From an uncultured bacterium (GTDB taxonomy: Bacteria > Patescibacteriota > Microgenomatia > UBA1400 > PJMF01): DNA of 33,098 nt. Each line of letters begins with the position of its first letter. The stretch's first letter is position 1. The stretch covers positions 1-33,098 of the forward strand of contig CAITDX010000044.1 of NCBI GenBank assembly GCA_903891335.1, written 5' to 3'. Position numbers and translations under genes: made by a program. The notes beneath the pieces were generated by a model. It was not told the DNA's origin. It saw only the letters and a list, made by a program, of their open reading frames with translations, and did not search any database. Positions 6,988 to 14,059 of the stretch are shown here, one piece after another.

Positions 6988-7064
6988 TAACTCAGAAGGT
7001 TATTCCTCACCGGGATTTACGTTCTGAGATCAAAACATCCCACTAAAAAATGGTGGGATTTTTT
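6988..7064 (+). ncRNA. Candidate stand-alone small RNA of about 75 nt
   Basis: This segment has its own strong promoter and its own intrinsic terminator, and no open reading frame. The 5' domain closes with the perfect helix CTCAGAA (6991-6997) / TTCTGAG (7022-7028), with an internal TCC/GGA mini-helix in the loop. An A-rich linker (ATCAAAACA) leads to the terminator hairpin. It does not match 4.5S RNA, tmRNA, 6S or a riboswitch class that I can recognise. No gene in the same orientation starts within about 430 nt, so it is unlikely to be a leader. The RNA gene is inferred from promoter, structure and terminator; function is unknown. Confidence 0.6.
7037..7064 (+). terminator. Intrinsic terminator of the small RNA
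   Basis: Stem ATCCCAC/GTGGGAT (7037-7043 with 7053-7059), loop of nine bases, and a run of six T (7059-7064). It also lies downstream of the convergent gene at 7092 and may stop transcription from that side. Confidence 0.85.
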
Positions 7065-7091
7065 GTGAAAGGTCAAAAAATGTCAGAAAGA

Positions 7092-7346
7092 CTAGGAAAA
7101 TTGCAGTTTTTCAGTAACTCTCCTCAAAAGATCATTGAGAAAAGCATCATTTTTTAAACCAATTCGCTTGACATATTCTTCCCAAACAGCTCTGTGCTTT
7201 TTTGCTTCAGCTACAATTGCATTAAAACACTCACCTTGATCCTGTCTCTCCATCAACACCGAAACTCGATAGTGACCAATTTTCTGGTTAACCAAGTTGG
7301 TGCATAGATCAAGAGGTGATAAAAGCTCTAATGGTTCTTCCGTCAT
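7092..7346 (-). CDS. Small hypothetical protein downstream of tRNA-Leu
   Basis: 84 aa, not recognised. It is a soluble, mostly helical protein with no signal or membrane segment: an N-terminal acidic leucine-rich part (TEEPLELLSPLDLC) and a central helix (CFNAIVAEAKKHRAVWEEYVKRIG). The reading frame continues upstream into the tRNA-Leu gene, so the ATG at 7346, the first one after the tRNA terminator, is chosen. It follows tRNA-Leu by 28 nt, with a terminator between, and its promoter is not obvious. It could be a real small gene or a chance frame; the balanced composition favours real. Confidence 0.5.
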   Translation of the reverse strand: MTEEPLELLSPLDLCTNLVNQKIGHYRVSVLMERQDQGECFNAIVAEAKKHRAVWEEYVKRIGLKNDAFLNDLLRRVTEKLQFS

Positions 7347-7349
7347 AAT

Positions 7350-7374
7350 AAAAAACAATCGTAATAATCGATTG
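7350..7374 (-). terminator. Intrinsic terminator of tRNA-Leu
   Basis: On the reverse strand CAATCG/CGATTG (7374-7369 with 7361-7356) encloses a 7-base loop and is followed by TTTTTT (7355-7350), directly after the tRNA 3' end. Confidence 0.8.
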
Positions 7375-7455
7375 TGCCGAAGAGAGGACTTGAACCTCCA
7401 TGGATTACTCCACACGCTCCTAAGACGTGCGCGTCTACCATTCCGCCACTTCGGC
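7375..7455 (-). tRNA. tRNA-Leu (anticodon TAG)
   Basis: An 81-nt class II tRNA on the reverse strand: acceptor GCCGAAG pairs with CTTCGGC, discriminator A, D-arm GGCGGAATGGTAGACGC, anticodon loop CTTAGGA with anticodon TAG (reads CTN codons), a long variable arm (TGGAGTAATCCA) and T-arm GTTCAAGTC. No CCA is encoded. It is divergent from the YgjP-type gene. Confidence 0.95.
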
Positions 7456-7482
7456 TCACATTGTTAAAAAACAGAAATACAA

Positions 7483-7491
7483 TGCTATTAT
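7483..7491 (+). promoter_or_regulatory. Extended -10 box of the YgjP-type gene
   Basis: TGC-TATTAT is an extended -10 element; the ATG at 7502 follows after 10 nt, leaving a leader of about 4 nt. Confidence 0.5.
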
Positions 7492-7501
7492 AAACGCTAG
7501 C

Positions 7502-8161
7502 ATGCTAGATTACCAAATCAAACGCTCGAGTCGTTCGCTCAATCTACGCATTAGCATCAACAGCCAAGCACAGGTGATTGTCACCGCCCCTTCATTCGTG
7601 CCCGAGTTTCTGATCAAACAATTTGTTCACAGTCAGCAAGCTTGGATCGAAAGCAATCTACAAAAGACTAAATCCAGACAACCTCAGCTTTCAACTGATC
7701 AAGTATATATTTTCCAAAACCGCTATCAACTAGTCTACGATCACCACGCCTCACACATGGGTATTCGCGTCGATGGTGACACCATCCAGATCAATAATTT
7801 AAGCCCTAAGTCTAAAAACACACTCAAACAACAGCTTGAAGCATTTCTCAAAAAAACTGCCCACAAATATATTGCTACTCGCACCAAAATACTGGCAGAC
7901 AAGATGAATATCACGTATCAAAAAATTACCCTCCGCGAGCAGGGAAGTCGCTGGGGGAGTTGCAGCTCGCTGGGGAATCTCAATTTCAATTGGCGACTCG
8001 TCCACTATCCACCAGAAGTAATTGACTATGTCATTATTCACGAGCTTGCTCATCGGGTCGAAATGAATCATAGTGCTGCCTTTTGGCGACTCGTTAAGCG
8101 CTATGATCCAGACTATTTGATTCATAAAGGACAATTGCGTCATAAACGCTATAATCAGTAG
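7502..8161 (+). CDS. YgjP/DUF45-type zinc metallopeptidase
   Basis: 219 aa. The N-terminal half (MLDYQIKRSSRSLNLRI..) is the beta-rich domain typical of the family, and the C-terminal half carries REQGSRWGSCSSLGNLNFNW and the zinc motif HELAH (180-184) followed by His190 in NHSAAFW, which together define the YgjP/DUF45 (M48-related) family. His180, His184 and His190 are the likely zinc ligands and Glu181 the catalytic base. Protein substrates are unknown. The start at 7502 matches the usual start of the family; upstream in-frame codons run into the tRNA-Leu gene. It is followed by the DNA polymerase delta gene after 11 nt. Confidence 0.9.
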   Translation: MLDYQIKRSSRSLNLRISINSQAQVIVTAPSFVPEFLIKQFVHSQQAWIESNLQKTKSRQPQLSTDQVYIFQNRYQLVYDHHASHMGIRVDGDTIQINNLSPKSKNTLKQQLEAFLKKTAHKYIATRTKILADKMNITYQKITLREQGSRWGSCSSLGNLNFNWRLVHYPPEVIDYVIIHELAHRVEMNHSAAFWRLVKRYDPDYLIHKGQLRHKRYNQ

Positions 8162-8172
8162 CGAAAACACTC

Positions 8173-8862
8173 ATGCTTACTCTTATCCATGGTGACAACC
8201 AGGTCGCCTCTCGCCAACAACTGCTTACCCTCGTAGAACGCGCCAAGCAGGTGGGGCGAACCGTGACAACTTTGGTTGCTGACAAGCTTGAGCGCAGCAC
8301 TCTAGAAACCGCTCTCTTAAGTACAAGTTTATTTGGGGAAGAGAAAACGATTGTGATTGAGGGTATATTTTCTTTACCCAAATCAAAGAAAAAAGATGAA
8401 CTCATCGAACTCATAACTACTGCAGATATTGATATTATTTTATGGGAGAAAAAAAGCCTCGGCAAACTCGATCAAAAAAAACTCCCAAACACCTGCGAAG
8501 TTTTTGAATACAAAGTCACGGTCAAATTATGGACTTTCCTCGACCAGCTCCAACCCAAAGCCTCGCATCAGCAGCAACTTCTCGAACTACTGCATGAAAG
8601 CATTGCGCATGAATCAGCTGAGTTTGTCTTGCTGATGCTCGCTCGCCAAATTCGTCTCCTTATCCAAGTCAAGGAAAATGCACCCAGTCTCAAACTTGCG
8701 CCATTTATGCTCACAAAACTGCGTAAACAAGCCCAAGCTTTTTCGCTCCCAGAATTACTCAATCTGCATCAGCAACTCTATCGCATCGATCAACACCAAA
8801 AACAATCAACCAGCCTTCTGAGCCTGGAGGCACAACTTGACCTTTTGGTAATTAATCTGTAG
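8173..8862 (+). CDS. holA: DNA polymerase III delta subunit-like clamp-loader protein
   Basis: 229 aa, shorter than typical delta (about 330-340 aa). It opens with LTLIHGDNQVASRQQLLTL, the usual beginning of HolA where the P-loop is degenerate, continues with SLFGEEKTIVIEGIF and ILWEKKSLGKLDQKK, and has the helical C-terminal part with FVLLMLARQIRLLIQVKE and a final SLEAQLDLLVINL, which is characteristic of delta. Delta opens the sliding clamp during replication. The reduced length fits a streamlined genome. A TATAAT box at 8150-8155 inside the end of the preceding gene could give it its own promoter. Confidence 0.82.
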   Translation: MLTLIHGDNQVASRQQLLTLVERAKQVGRTVTTLVADKLERSTLETALLSTSLFGEEKTIVIEGIFSLPKSKKKDELIELITTADIDIILWEKKSLGKLDQKKLPNTCEVFEYKVTVKLWTFLDQLQPKASHQQQLLELLHESIAHESAEFVLLMLARQIRLLIQVKENAPSLKLAPFMLTKLRKQAQAFSLPELLNLHQQLYRIDQHQKQSTSLLSLEAQLDLLVINL

Positions 8863-8873
8863 ATTAGAGGCAC

Positions 8874-8883
8874 AAAAGGAGGT
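8874..8883 (+). promoter_or_regulatory. Strong Shine-Dalgarno sequence
   Basis: AAAAGGAGGT, five bases before the ATG at 8888, is a full anti-16S match. It shows that this organism does use Shine-Dalgarno initiation inside transcripts, in contrast to the near-leaderless promoter-proximal genes. Confidence 0.85.
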
Positions 8884-8887
8884 ACGC

Positions 8888-10252
8888 ATGTCAACTGATC
8901 CATCAATTTTCAAAGCCTATGATATTCGCGGAATTTATCCAAGCCAAATGGATGACATGACGGCCTATGAAGTTGGTCTTGCATTTGCCAATCTCATTCA
9001 GAAAGAAAAAAATCGCACCGATGTCAATTTGGTTGTTGGACGTGACATGCGTTTGTCTGGTCCAAGTCTTAAGACTGAGCTCATTCGCGGCATCACTGAA
9101 GCTGGAGCCAATGTCATTGATGTTGATTTAGCCTCTACACCAACCTTTTATTTCGCAGTGGCCTACTATGGTTATGATGGGGGAGTACAAATCTCAGCTT
9201 CTCATAACCCTGGTGAATACAATGGCTTCAAGATGGTACGAGCAAGTGCAGTCCCCGTGAGTGGTGACTCAGGCATTATGGATATCAAAGCCGCAGTGGT
9301 GGAGAAAAACTTCACTAAAGCAGCTGCTCCTGGTGCTATCACTACGAAAGAAGGCGTTTTAACAGAGCTTATTCAGATTGAAACAAAGGATATTGATGTG
9401 AGTACCATCAAGCCTTTTACGATTGTTGTTGATCCCTCCAATGCGATGGGAAGTCTAGACATCGAAGCTATTTTTGCCAAATTACCATGCAAAATTATCA
9501 AAATGAATTGGGAGTTAGACGGCAGCTTCCCCAATCACGAGGCTGATCCACTCAAAGAAGAAAATCTTGATCAATTGCGTGAACGCGTTGTACATGAAAA
9601 AGCAGATTTTGGCATCAGTCCAGATGGCGATGCTGATCGTGTTTTCTTTGTCGATGGCAATGGTAAAACATTTTCACAAGCACTGCTGCGCGGCATCATG
9701 GCGCAAATTGCAGTCAAAGAAAACCCTGGTGCGACCATTTGTTATGACATTAGACCAGGCAAAATTACTCGAGATTTAATCGATGAAGTTGGTGGCAAGG
9801 CCTCAGTTACCAAGGTTGGTCACTCACTCATTAAAGAGCAAATGATTAGAGAAAACGCCGTTTTTGGAGGAGAATCTTCTGGTCACTACTTCTATCAATT
9901 CCCTTACGGTACTTTTGAGGCACCTGCAGTGTTGATTTTGAAATTCTTGCAATTCCTATCCACAGGTGGCATGACGCTGGCAGAGTTAGCTGCCAAGTAT
10001 GATCGCTATGTCCACTCTGGAGAGATCAACTCTAAGGTTGCAGATAAGGATGAGAAAATCAAAGCCCTAGCAGAAAAGTATCAGGATGCAGAAATATCAT
10101 ATCTAGATGGCATCACCGTTACCTATCCCACCTGGTGGTTCAATGTCAGAGGTTCCAACACTGAACCAGCTCTTCGCCTCAATTTGGAGGCGGTAGATGC
10201 AGCCACTATGCAAGAGAAGCGAGATGAAGTGCTCGCGTTGATTCGCAGCTAA
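8888..10252 (+). CDS. manB: Phosphomannomutase/phosphoglucomutase
   Basis: 454 aa, full length for the alpha-D-phosphohexomutase family. All four signature regions are present: the active-site phosphoserine loop SASHNPGEYNG (Ser105), the metal loop SPDGDADR (Asp246, Asp248, Asp250), the sugar-binding GESSGH (328-333) and the phosphate-binding RGSNTEP (421-427). It interconverts hexose 1- and 6-phosphates in the cytoplasm, feeding nucleotide-sugar synthesis. It is followed after 30 nt by a PGI/PMI gene, which supplies mannose-6-P/glucose-6-P, so the two form a hexose-phosphate module. Mannose versus glucose preference cannot be decided from sequence. Confidence 0.93.
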   Translation: MSTDPSIFKAYDIRGIYPSQMDDMTAYEVGLAFANLIQKEKNRTDVNLVVGRDMRLSGPSLKTELIRGITEAGANVIDVDLASTPTFYFAVAYYGYDGGVQISASHNPGEYNGFKMVRASAVPVSGDSGIMDIKAAVVEKNFTKAAAPGAITTKEGVLTELIQIETKDIDVSTIKPFTIVVDPSNAMGSLDIEAIFAKLPCKIIKMNWELDGSFPNHEADPLKEENLDQLRERVVHEKADFGISPDGDADRVFFVDGNGKTFSQALLRGIMAQIAVKENPGATICYDIRPGKITRDLIDEVGGKASVTKVGHSLIKEQMIRENAVFGGESSGHYFYQFPYGTFEAPAVLILKFLQFLSTGGMTLAELAAKYDRYVHSGEINSKVADKDEKIKALAEKYQDAEISYLDGITVTYPTWWFNVRGSNTEPALRLNLEAVDAATMQEKRDEVLALIRS

Positions 10253-10282
10253 AGTAATACACATAACTAAACGAAAGGCCCT

Positions 10283-11371
10283 ATGTCTTTGACTGCAATT
10301 TTGGAGAGTCGCGAACTGATTAAAGAAATTGATCCTGATGGTGCACTTGCCTCGGCAGAGAGCATTGCTGATCAGGTCAAACAAGTCTGGGAAGAGCAAG
10401 AGAGCATTCAAATTGAAGGCTACAAAGACAAACCCATTTCGCAAGTAGTTGTGGCCGGCATGGGTGGATCAGCCCTTGGTGCAGACTTAGTGAAACATCT
10501 CTATCGAGATCAACTCACCGTCCCCATGGAAATTGTCAAAGACTATGATTTACCAGCCTTCGTCGGTCCAGAAACCCTGGTGATTCTGAGCAGCTATTCA
10601 GGTAACACTGAGGAGACCTTAGCTGCGGCAGCCACTGCTAAAGAAAGGGGAGCACTGATTGCGGTATTGGCTGCTGGCGGCAAACTTGCCGAGCTCGCCA
10701 AAGCCAAAAACTACCCAAGCTACCTCATCAATCCCAAGGCGAATCCTTCCAACCAACCGCGCATGGCCACTGCCTACAACATCACTGCTATGTTGCTCAT
10801 GCTGAGCAAGCTTGAACTGCTTAGTTTCAGTGAAGAGGACTATCATCAAGTCTTGGATGCCATCAATCAAACCATGGAGCGCTGTCTCGTCGAAGTACCT
10901 CAGGACAAAAATCAAGCCAAACTCCTAGCCTACATGCTACTTGAGCGACGACCCATCTTGGTTGGAGCCAGTTTCCTAGAGGGAGCACTCCACATCGCTG
11001 CCAATCAATTCAATGAAAATGCCAAGAGCTTCGCTGATTACAAGATCATTCCTGAGATCAATCATCACCTGATGGAAGGACTAACTTTTCCCAAGAGTAA
11101 TGGCCTTAACCATTTCTTCGTCTTCTTCCAATCTAAGCTCTATCGAGAAGCCATTCAAAAACGCATTACTCTGACCCAACAAGCAGTTAATCAGGCAGGT
11201 ATTGAGAGCTTCGAAGTTACTCTTGAGTCAGAAAACAAACTAATGCAAGTTTTTGAGCTAGTGACACTGAGTACTTTCACCAACTTATATCTAGCATACT
11301 TAGAAAAAACCAACCCCTGTCCAATTCCAGTAGTCGACTGGTTTAAACATGAACTAGAAAAGTTGGCATAG
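10283..11371 (+). CDS. Bifunctional phosphoglucose/phosphomannose isomerase
   Basis: 362-aa SIS-fold enzyme of the short bifunctional PGI/PMI family. Visible motifs are VVAGMGGSALGADL (56-69), the sugar-phosphate loop SSYSGNTEET (103-112), NQPRMATAYNI with the conserved arginine, and INHHLMEG in the second SIS domain. It isomerises glucose-6-P or mannose-6-P to fructose-6-P. GAAAGG 5-10 nt before the ATG serves as ribosome binding site. It is co-oriented with the phosphohexomutase gene; the degenerate enolase gene follows 23 nt later but has its own -10 box. Confidence 0.9.
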   Translation: MSLTAILESRELIKEIDPDGALASAESIADQVKQVWEEQESIQIEGYKDKPISQVVVAGMGGSALGADLVKHLYRDQLTVPMEIVKDYDLPAFVGPETLVILSSYSGNTEETLAAAATAKERGALIAVLAAGGKLAELAKAKNYPSYLINPKANPSNQPRMATAYNITAMLLMLSKLELLSFSEEDYHQVLDAINQTMERCLVEVPQDKNQAKLLAYMLLERRPILVGASFLEGALHIAANQFNENAKSFADYKIIPEINHHLMEGLTFPKSNGLNHFFVFFQSKLYREAIQKRITLTQQAVNQAGIESFEVTLESENKLMQVFELVTLSTFTNLYLAYLEKTNPCPIPVVDWFKHELEKLA

Positions 11372-11377
11372 AGTGCC

Positions 11378-11383
11378 TATACT
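11378..11383 (+). promoter_or_regulatory. -10 box upstream of the enolase paralogue
   Basis: TATACT begins 7 nt after the PGI/PMI stop codon and 11 nt before the ATG at 11395, the spacing seen at other genes here. No clear -35 box. Confidence 0.45.
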
Positions 11384-11394
11384 AGAGCTACCCT

Positions 11395-12654
11395 ATGGCT
11401 TTGATTTACGCCTTGCAAGCCCGCGAGATTTTGGATGGTCGAGGATGGCCAACCATTGAACTCGTGCTGTGGCTTGATAACGGTTTTTCCGTGATCACTA
11501 GCGTTCCTACTGCTGTTAGTGGTGGTGATTATGATGCGGTCGAGCTGCGTGACAATGACAAACGCATGGGGGGATTGGGGGTCCAAAAAGCTATCGACAA
11601 CATCAATCAAATCATTGCCCCTCAACTTATCGGCAAAGATGTCCTCAAACAGCGCGATATCGATCACCTCCTGATTAAACTTGATGGTACCAGCCAAAAA
11701 AGCAAGCTCGGTGGCAATGCCATCCTGGCAGTTTCTCAAGCAGTCCTCAAGGCTGGCGCACTCAGTGTCGGCTTACCACTGTACCAGTACATCCAGAAAA
11801 AATATCGTCTCACCACTGATCTCACCATGCCCAGTTGCATTTTTACTATTCTCGATGGGGGTGTGCATGGTGGCAAAAACTTGGATTTTCGCGAATTTTT
11901 ACTGCTGCCCGCTAGTCACTTTTCTCTAGAGAAAGCCATTGAAATGGCTGTCGTAGTCAAACAAAAACTCGAAGATTTGCTGATCAGTAAAGGAGCCATT
12001 CACTCGATTGGTGTCACTGGTGGTTTTAGCCCCAATCTGTACAAAAATACCGATGCATTTGAGCTGATCATCGAAGTAATTCGCCAAACTGGCTATAACT
12101 TCGCTCAAGACTTATTTTTTGGCCTCAATGCTGCTGCCTACGATATTTACGAAGCAGGCAAATATCGCGTCCGGGACAATAGTCAAGGCATGAGCACTAC
12201 TGAATTGATTACTTTTTATAAAAAATTGCGCGAAAGCTATAAACTCATCTATCTAGAAGATGCTTTCGCCAAAAACGAAGCTACGGCCTGGCAAGAGTTG
12301 AGCAGAGAAATTGGTCGAACTACAACTATTGCTGGATGCAACAATGTTTCTTCTAAATCATCACTAATTCAAAAAGGCCTGCAAAACCAAGAGTTTAATG
12401 CAGTGGTCGTCAAGCCCAAACACCTGGGGACAATTAGTGAAACCATGGAAAGTATTAAGCTGGTCAAAGATTCTAAACTTGATCTCATCCTTTCCCACAG
12501 CAGTGGCGAAACGAATGAAACGCTGATTGCTGACCTGGCAGTAGCCGTAGGAGCTAACTACGTCAAATTTGGTCCGCTCAATCGTGGTGAACGCATCAGT
12601 AAATACAACCGCCTCTTAGAAATTTCTCGAGAGCTGAGTCAAGCCATCAATTAA
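11395..12654 (+). CDS. Enolase paralogue with lost catalytic and metal-binding residues
   Basis: 419 aa, full enolase length and clearly homologous throughout (LGGNAILAVSQAVLKA, SKYNRLLEISREL). Compared with yeast enolase numbering, the retained positions are Ser39 (here Ser42), His159 (His158), Glu168 (Glu167), Glu295 (Glu288), Lys345 (Lys340), His373 (His368) and Lys396 (Lys391). The lost ones are catalytic Glu211 (the GDEGGFAP motif reads GVTGGFSP, Thr208), Mg ligands Asp246 (Asn245) and Asp320 (GDDL reads GCNN, Cys315), phosphate-binding Arg374 (Ser369) and His43 (Tyr46). Two of three Mg ligands and one essential acid/base are missing, so ordinary 2-phosphoglycerate dehydration is not expected. 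A canonical enolase gene is present at 30503-31771. It lies after PGI/PMI and before lexA. It may be a pseudoenzyme or have a new substrate; the frame is intact and shows no decay. Confidence 0.88.
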   Translation: MALIYALQAREILDGRGWPTIELVLWLDNGFSVITSVPTAVSGGDYDAVELRDNDKRMGGLGVQKAIDNINQIIAPQLIGKDVLKQRDIDHLLIKLDGTSQKSKLGGNAILAVSQAVLKAGALSVGLPLYQYIQKKYRLTTDLTMPSCIFTILDGGVHGGKNLDFREFLLLPASHFSLEKAIEMAVVVKQKLEDLLISKGAIHSIGVTGGFSPNLYKNTDAFELIIEVIRQTGYNFAQDLFFGLNAAAYDIYEAGKYRVRDNSQGMSTTELITFYKKLRESYKLIYLEDAFAKNEATAWQELSREIGRTTTIAGCNNVSSKSSLIQKGLQNQEFNAVVVKPKHLGTISETMESIKLVKDSKLDLILSHSSGETNETLIADLAVAVGANYVKFGPLNRGERISKYNRLLEISRELSQAIN

Positions 12655-12722
12655 ATCCCTAGGTTTTTCCAATTTCCCGTAAATTACCCGTTGACCTTTG
12701 CCTTTTTTTCGTTTATTTTATG

Positions 12723-12745
12723 GTTAATCTTCGTTATAGTTAATC
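12723..12745 (+). promoter_or_regulatory. Candidate lexA promoter with a direct repeat
   Basis: GTTAATC occurs twice (12723-12729 and 12739-12745), 16 bp apart centre to centre, flanking and touching a TATAGT -10-like box at 12735-12740. Direct-repeat operators are known for LexA in some lineages. No classical SOS box is visible, so this is only a candidate. Confidence 0.3.
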
Positions 12746-12789
12746 ACCGCTTCATGCCTTCAACTTGGCTTGAAGCAGAAAGCAACCCT

Positions 12790-13410
12790 ATGGCAGTTAC
12801 CCTCTACAAGCGCCAGCGCCAAATTGTGGACTACATCGCTCAATATGTCCAAAAGAATGGGTATTCTCCCACCCTCAAGGAAATTGCCGACTCGATCAAT
12901 GTGTCTTCTCTAGCTACTGTCCATGAGCATCTCCAAGCGCTCGAACGCAAGAAAGTAATCCGCAAACATGAAGGAGCAGTGCGTGGTATCGAGCTGGTTG
13001 ACCGCACCTTTATCAATATCACCGACAGTGTGGATTTGCCATTTTTAGGCTTCATCGCAGCTGGCTCACCAATTGAACCACATCAAGATCCCAATGCTAG
13101 TTTCAAGGTTTCTCCAGAGATGATTACTGGCAAGAAGCGCGCCTATGTCCTACAAGTGCGTGGTAAATCTATGATTGAGGATCACATCGATGATGGTGAC
13201 TATGTCGTCATCGAAGAAACTCCAGAGGTGAGTAATGGCGACATCGTCGTCGCACTCCTCGACAATGGCCTGGCCACTCTCAAACGTTTCTATAAAGAAG
13301 TGACTCGCATTCGCCTCGAACCAGCCAACTCCAGCATGAGTCCAATCTATGCCACCAATGTCCAGATCCAGGGTAGAGTGGTGGGACTGATTCGGAAGTT
13401 TCGATATTGA
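12790..13410 (+). CDS. lexA: LexA SOS repressor
   Basis: 206 aa. The N-terminal winged helix (LYKRQRQIVDYIAQYVQKNGYSPTLKEIADSINVSS, read in two halves around residue 24) is typical LexA, and the C-terminal S24 peptidase domain carries the self-cleavage site Ala91-Gly92 (FIAAGSP), the nucleophile Ser127 (VRGKSMIEDHI) and the general base Lys165 (LATLKRFYK). It represses DNA-damage genes until RecA-ssDNA triggers autocleavage. The start at 12790 (MAVTLYKRQRQ) gives the family's usual N-terminus; an ATG at 12754 would add 12 residues and fits the TATAGT box better, so the start is not settled. Confidence 0.93.
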   Translation: MAVTLYKRQRQIVDYIAQYVQKNGYSPTLKEIADSINVSSLATVHEHLQALERKKVIRKHEGAVRGIELVDRTFINITDSVDLPFLGFIAAGSPIEPHQDPNASFKVSPEMITGKKRAYVLQVRGKSMIEDHIDDGDYVVIEETPEVSNGDIVVALLDNGLATLKRFYKEVTRIRLEPANSSMSPIYATNVQIQGRVVGLIRKFRY

Positions 13411-13437
13411 GAGTAAGACTCGCTTCGAGACCCTTGG

Positions 13438-14031
13438 CTACTTCGTAGCGTCAAATTCCACTTCTTCTATCTGTAATTGCTCATTGATCCAAGTGCGTAA
13501 GGTAAACAGATAATCAGAGATGCGATTGCTACATTGCAATACCACCTGCCTGACATCGCGCTCATTGTCTAGAGATACAAGTCGACGCTCTAAACGCCGA
13601 CAGATGGTGCGCGACAGATCTAAGAAAGCGCTTAGTTCTGAGCCTCCTGGCAAGACAAATTTATAGCGCCAATTGGCGCCCAAATCATCCTGGAGAAAAT
13701 CAATTTCTTGTTCTAAGCGTGTTACAAAAGCATCGGCTAGCTTCACTCGCGGTGAAGCAGCAATTTCTGCCCCAAGCTTGAATAACTCATTTTGCAAATC
13801 AAGCAGCAACTGTTTTTCGCGCTGAAAAATCTCCTGAGATTGCAATTCCTGTGGAGCTCGCCCACATGCCAGAACCACCACCCCCAAACTAGCATTAAAT
13901 TCGTCAAGAGTACCAAGTACTTCAAAGACCAAGCTATTTTTTGGCAAACGCTCGCCGCTGATTAAAGCAGTTTTACCTTGATCACCGGTTTTGGTGTAGA
14001 CTTTTTTGAGTGGAGTTTTAGTTTTTGACAT
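13438..14031 (-). CDS. PduO-type ATP:cob(I)alamin adenosyltransferase
   Basis: 197 aa with the PduO/MMAB signature: YTKTGDQGKT (12-21) at the N-terminus for ATP binding, FVLPGGSELSAFLDLSRTIC (125-144) with RRLERR following, and NRISDYLF (169-176). It makes adenosylcobalamin from cob(I)alamin in the cytoplasm. No cobalamin biosynthesis genes are seen here, so it likely works on scavenged corrinoid, most plausibly for an adenosylcobalamin-dependent ribonucleotide reductase encoded elsewhere. It is 28 nt downstream of the large PcfJ-domain gene in the same orientation. Confidence 0.92.
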   Translation of the reverse strand: MSKTKTPLKKVYTKTGDQGKTALISGERLPKNSLVFEVLGTLDEFNASLGVVVLACGRAPQELQSQEIFQREKQLLLDLQNELFKLGAEIAASPRVKLADAFVTRLEQEIDFLQDDLGANWRYKFVLPGGSELSAFLDLSRTICRRLERRLVSLDNERDVRQVVLQCSNRISDYLFTLRTWINEQLQIEEVEFDATK

Positions 14032-14059
14032 AATAAGTGTCTGGTTGGTAAGTCATAAT

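Noticed and set aside
13408-13410. Possible UGA recoding (Gly or Trp), as in some CPR lineages.
   Set aside because: LexA ends at TGA exactly after its conserved C-terminus, and no conserved gene here is read through TGA.
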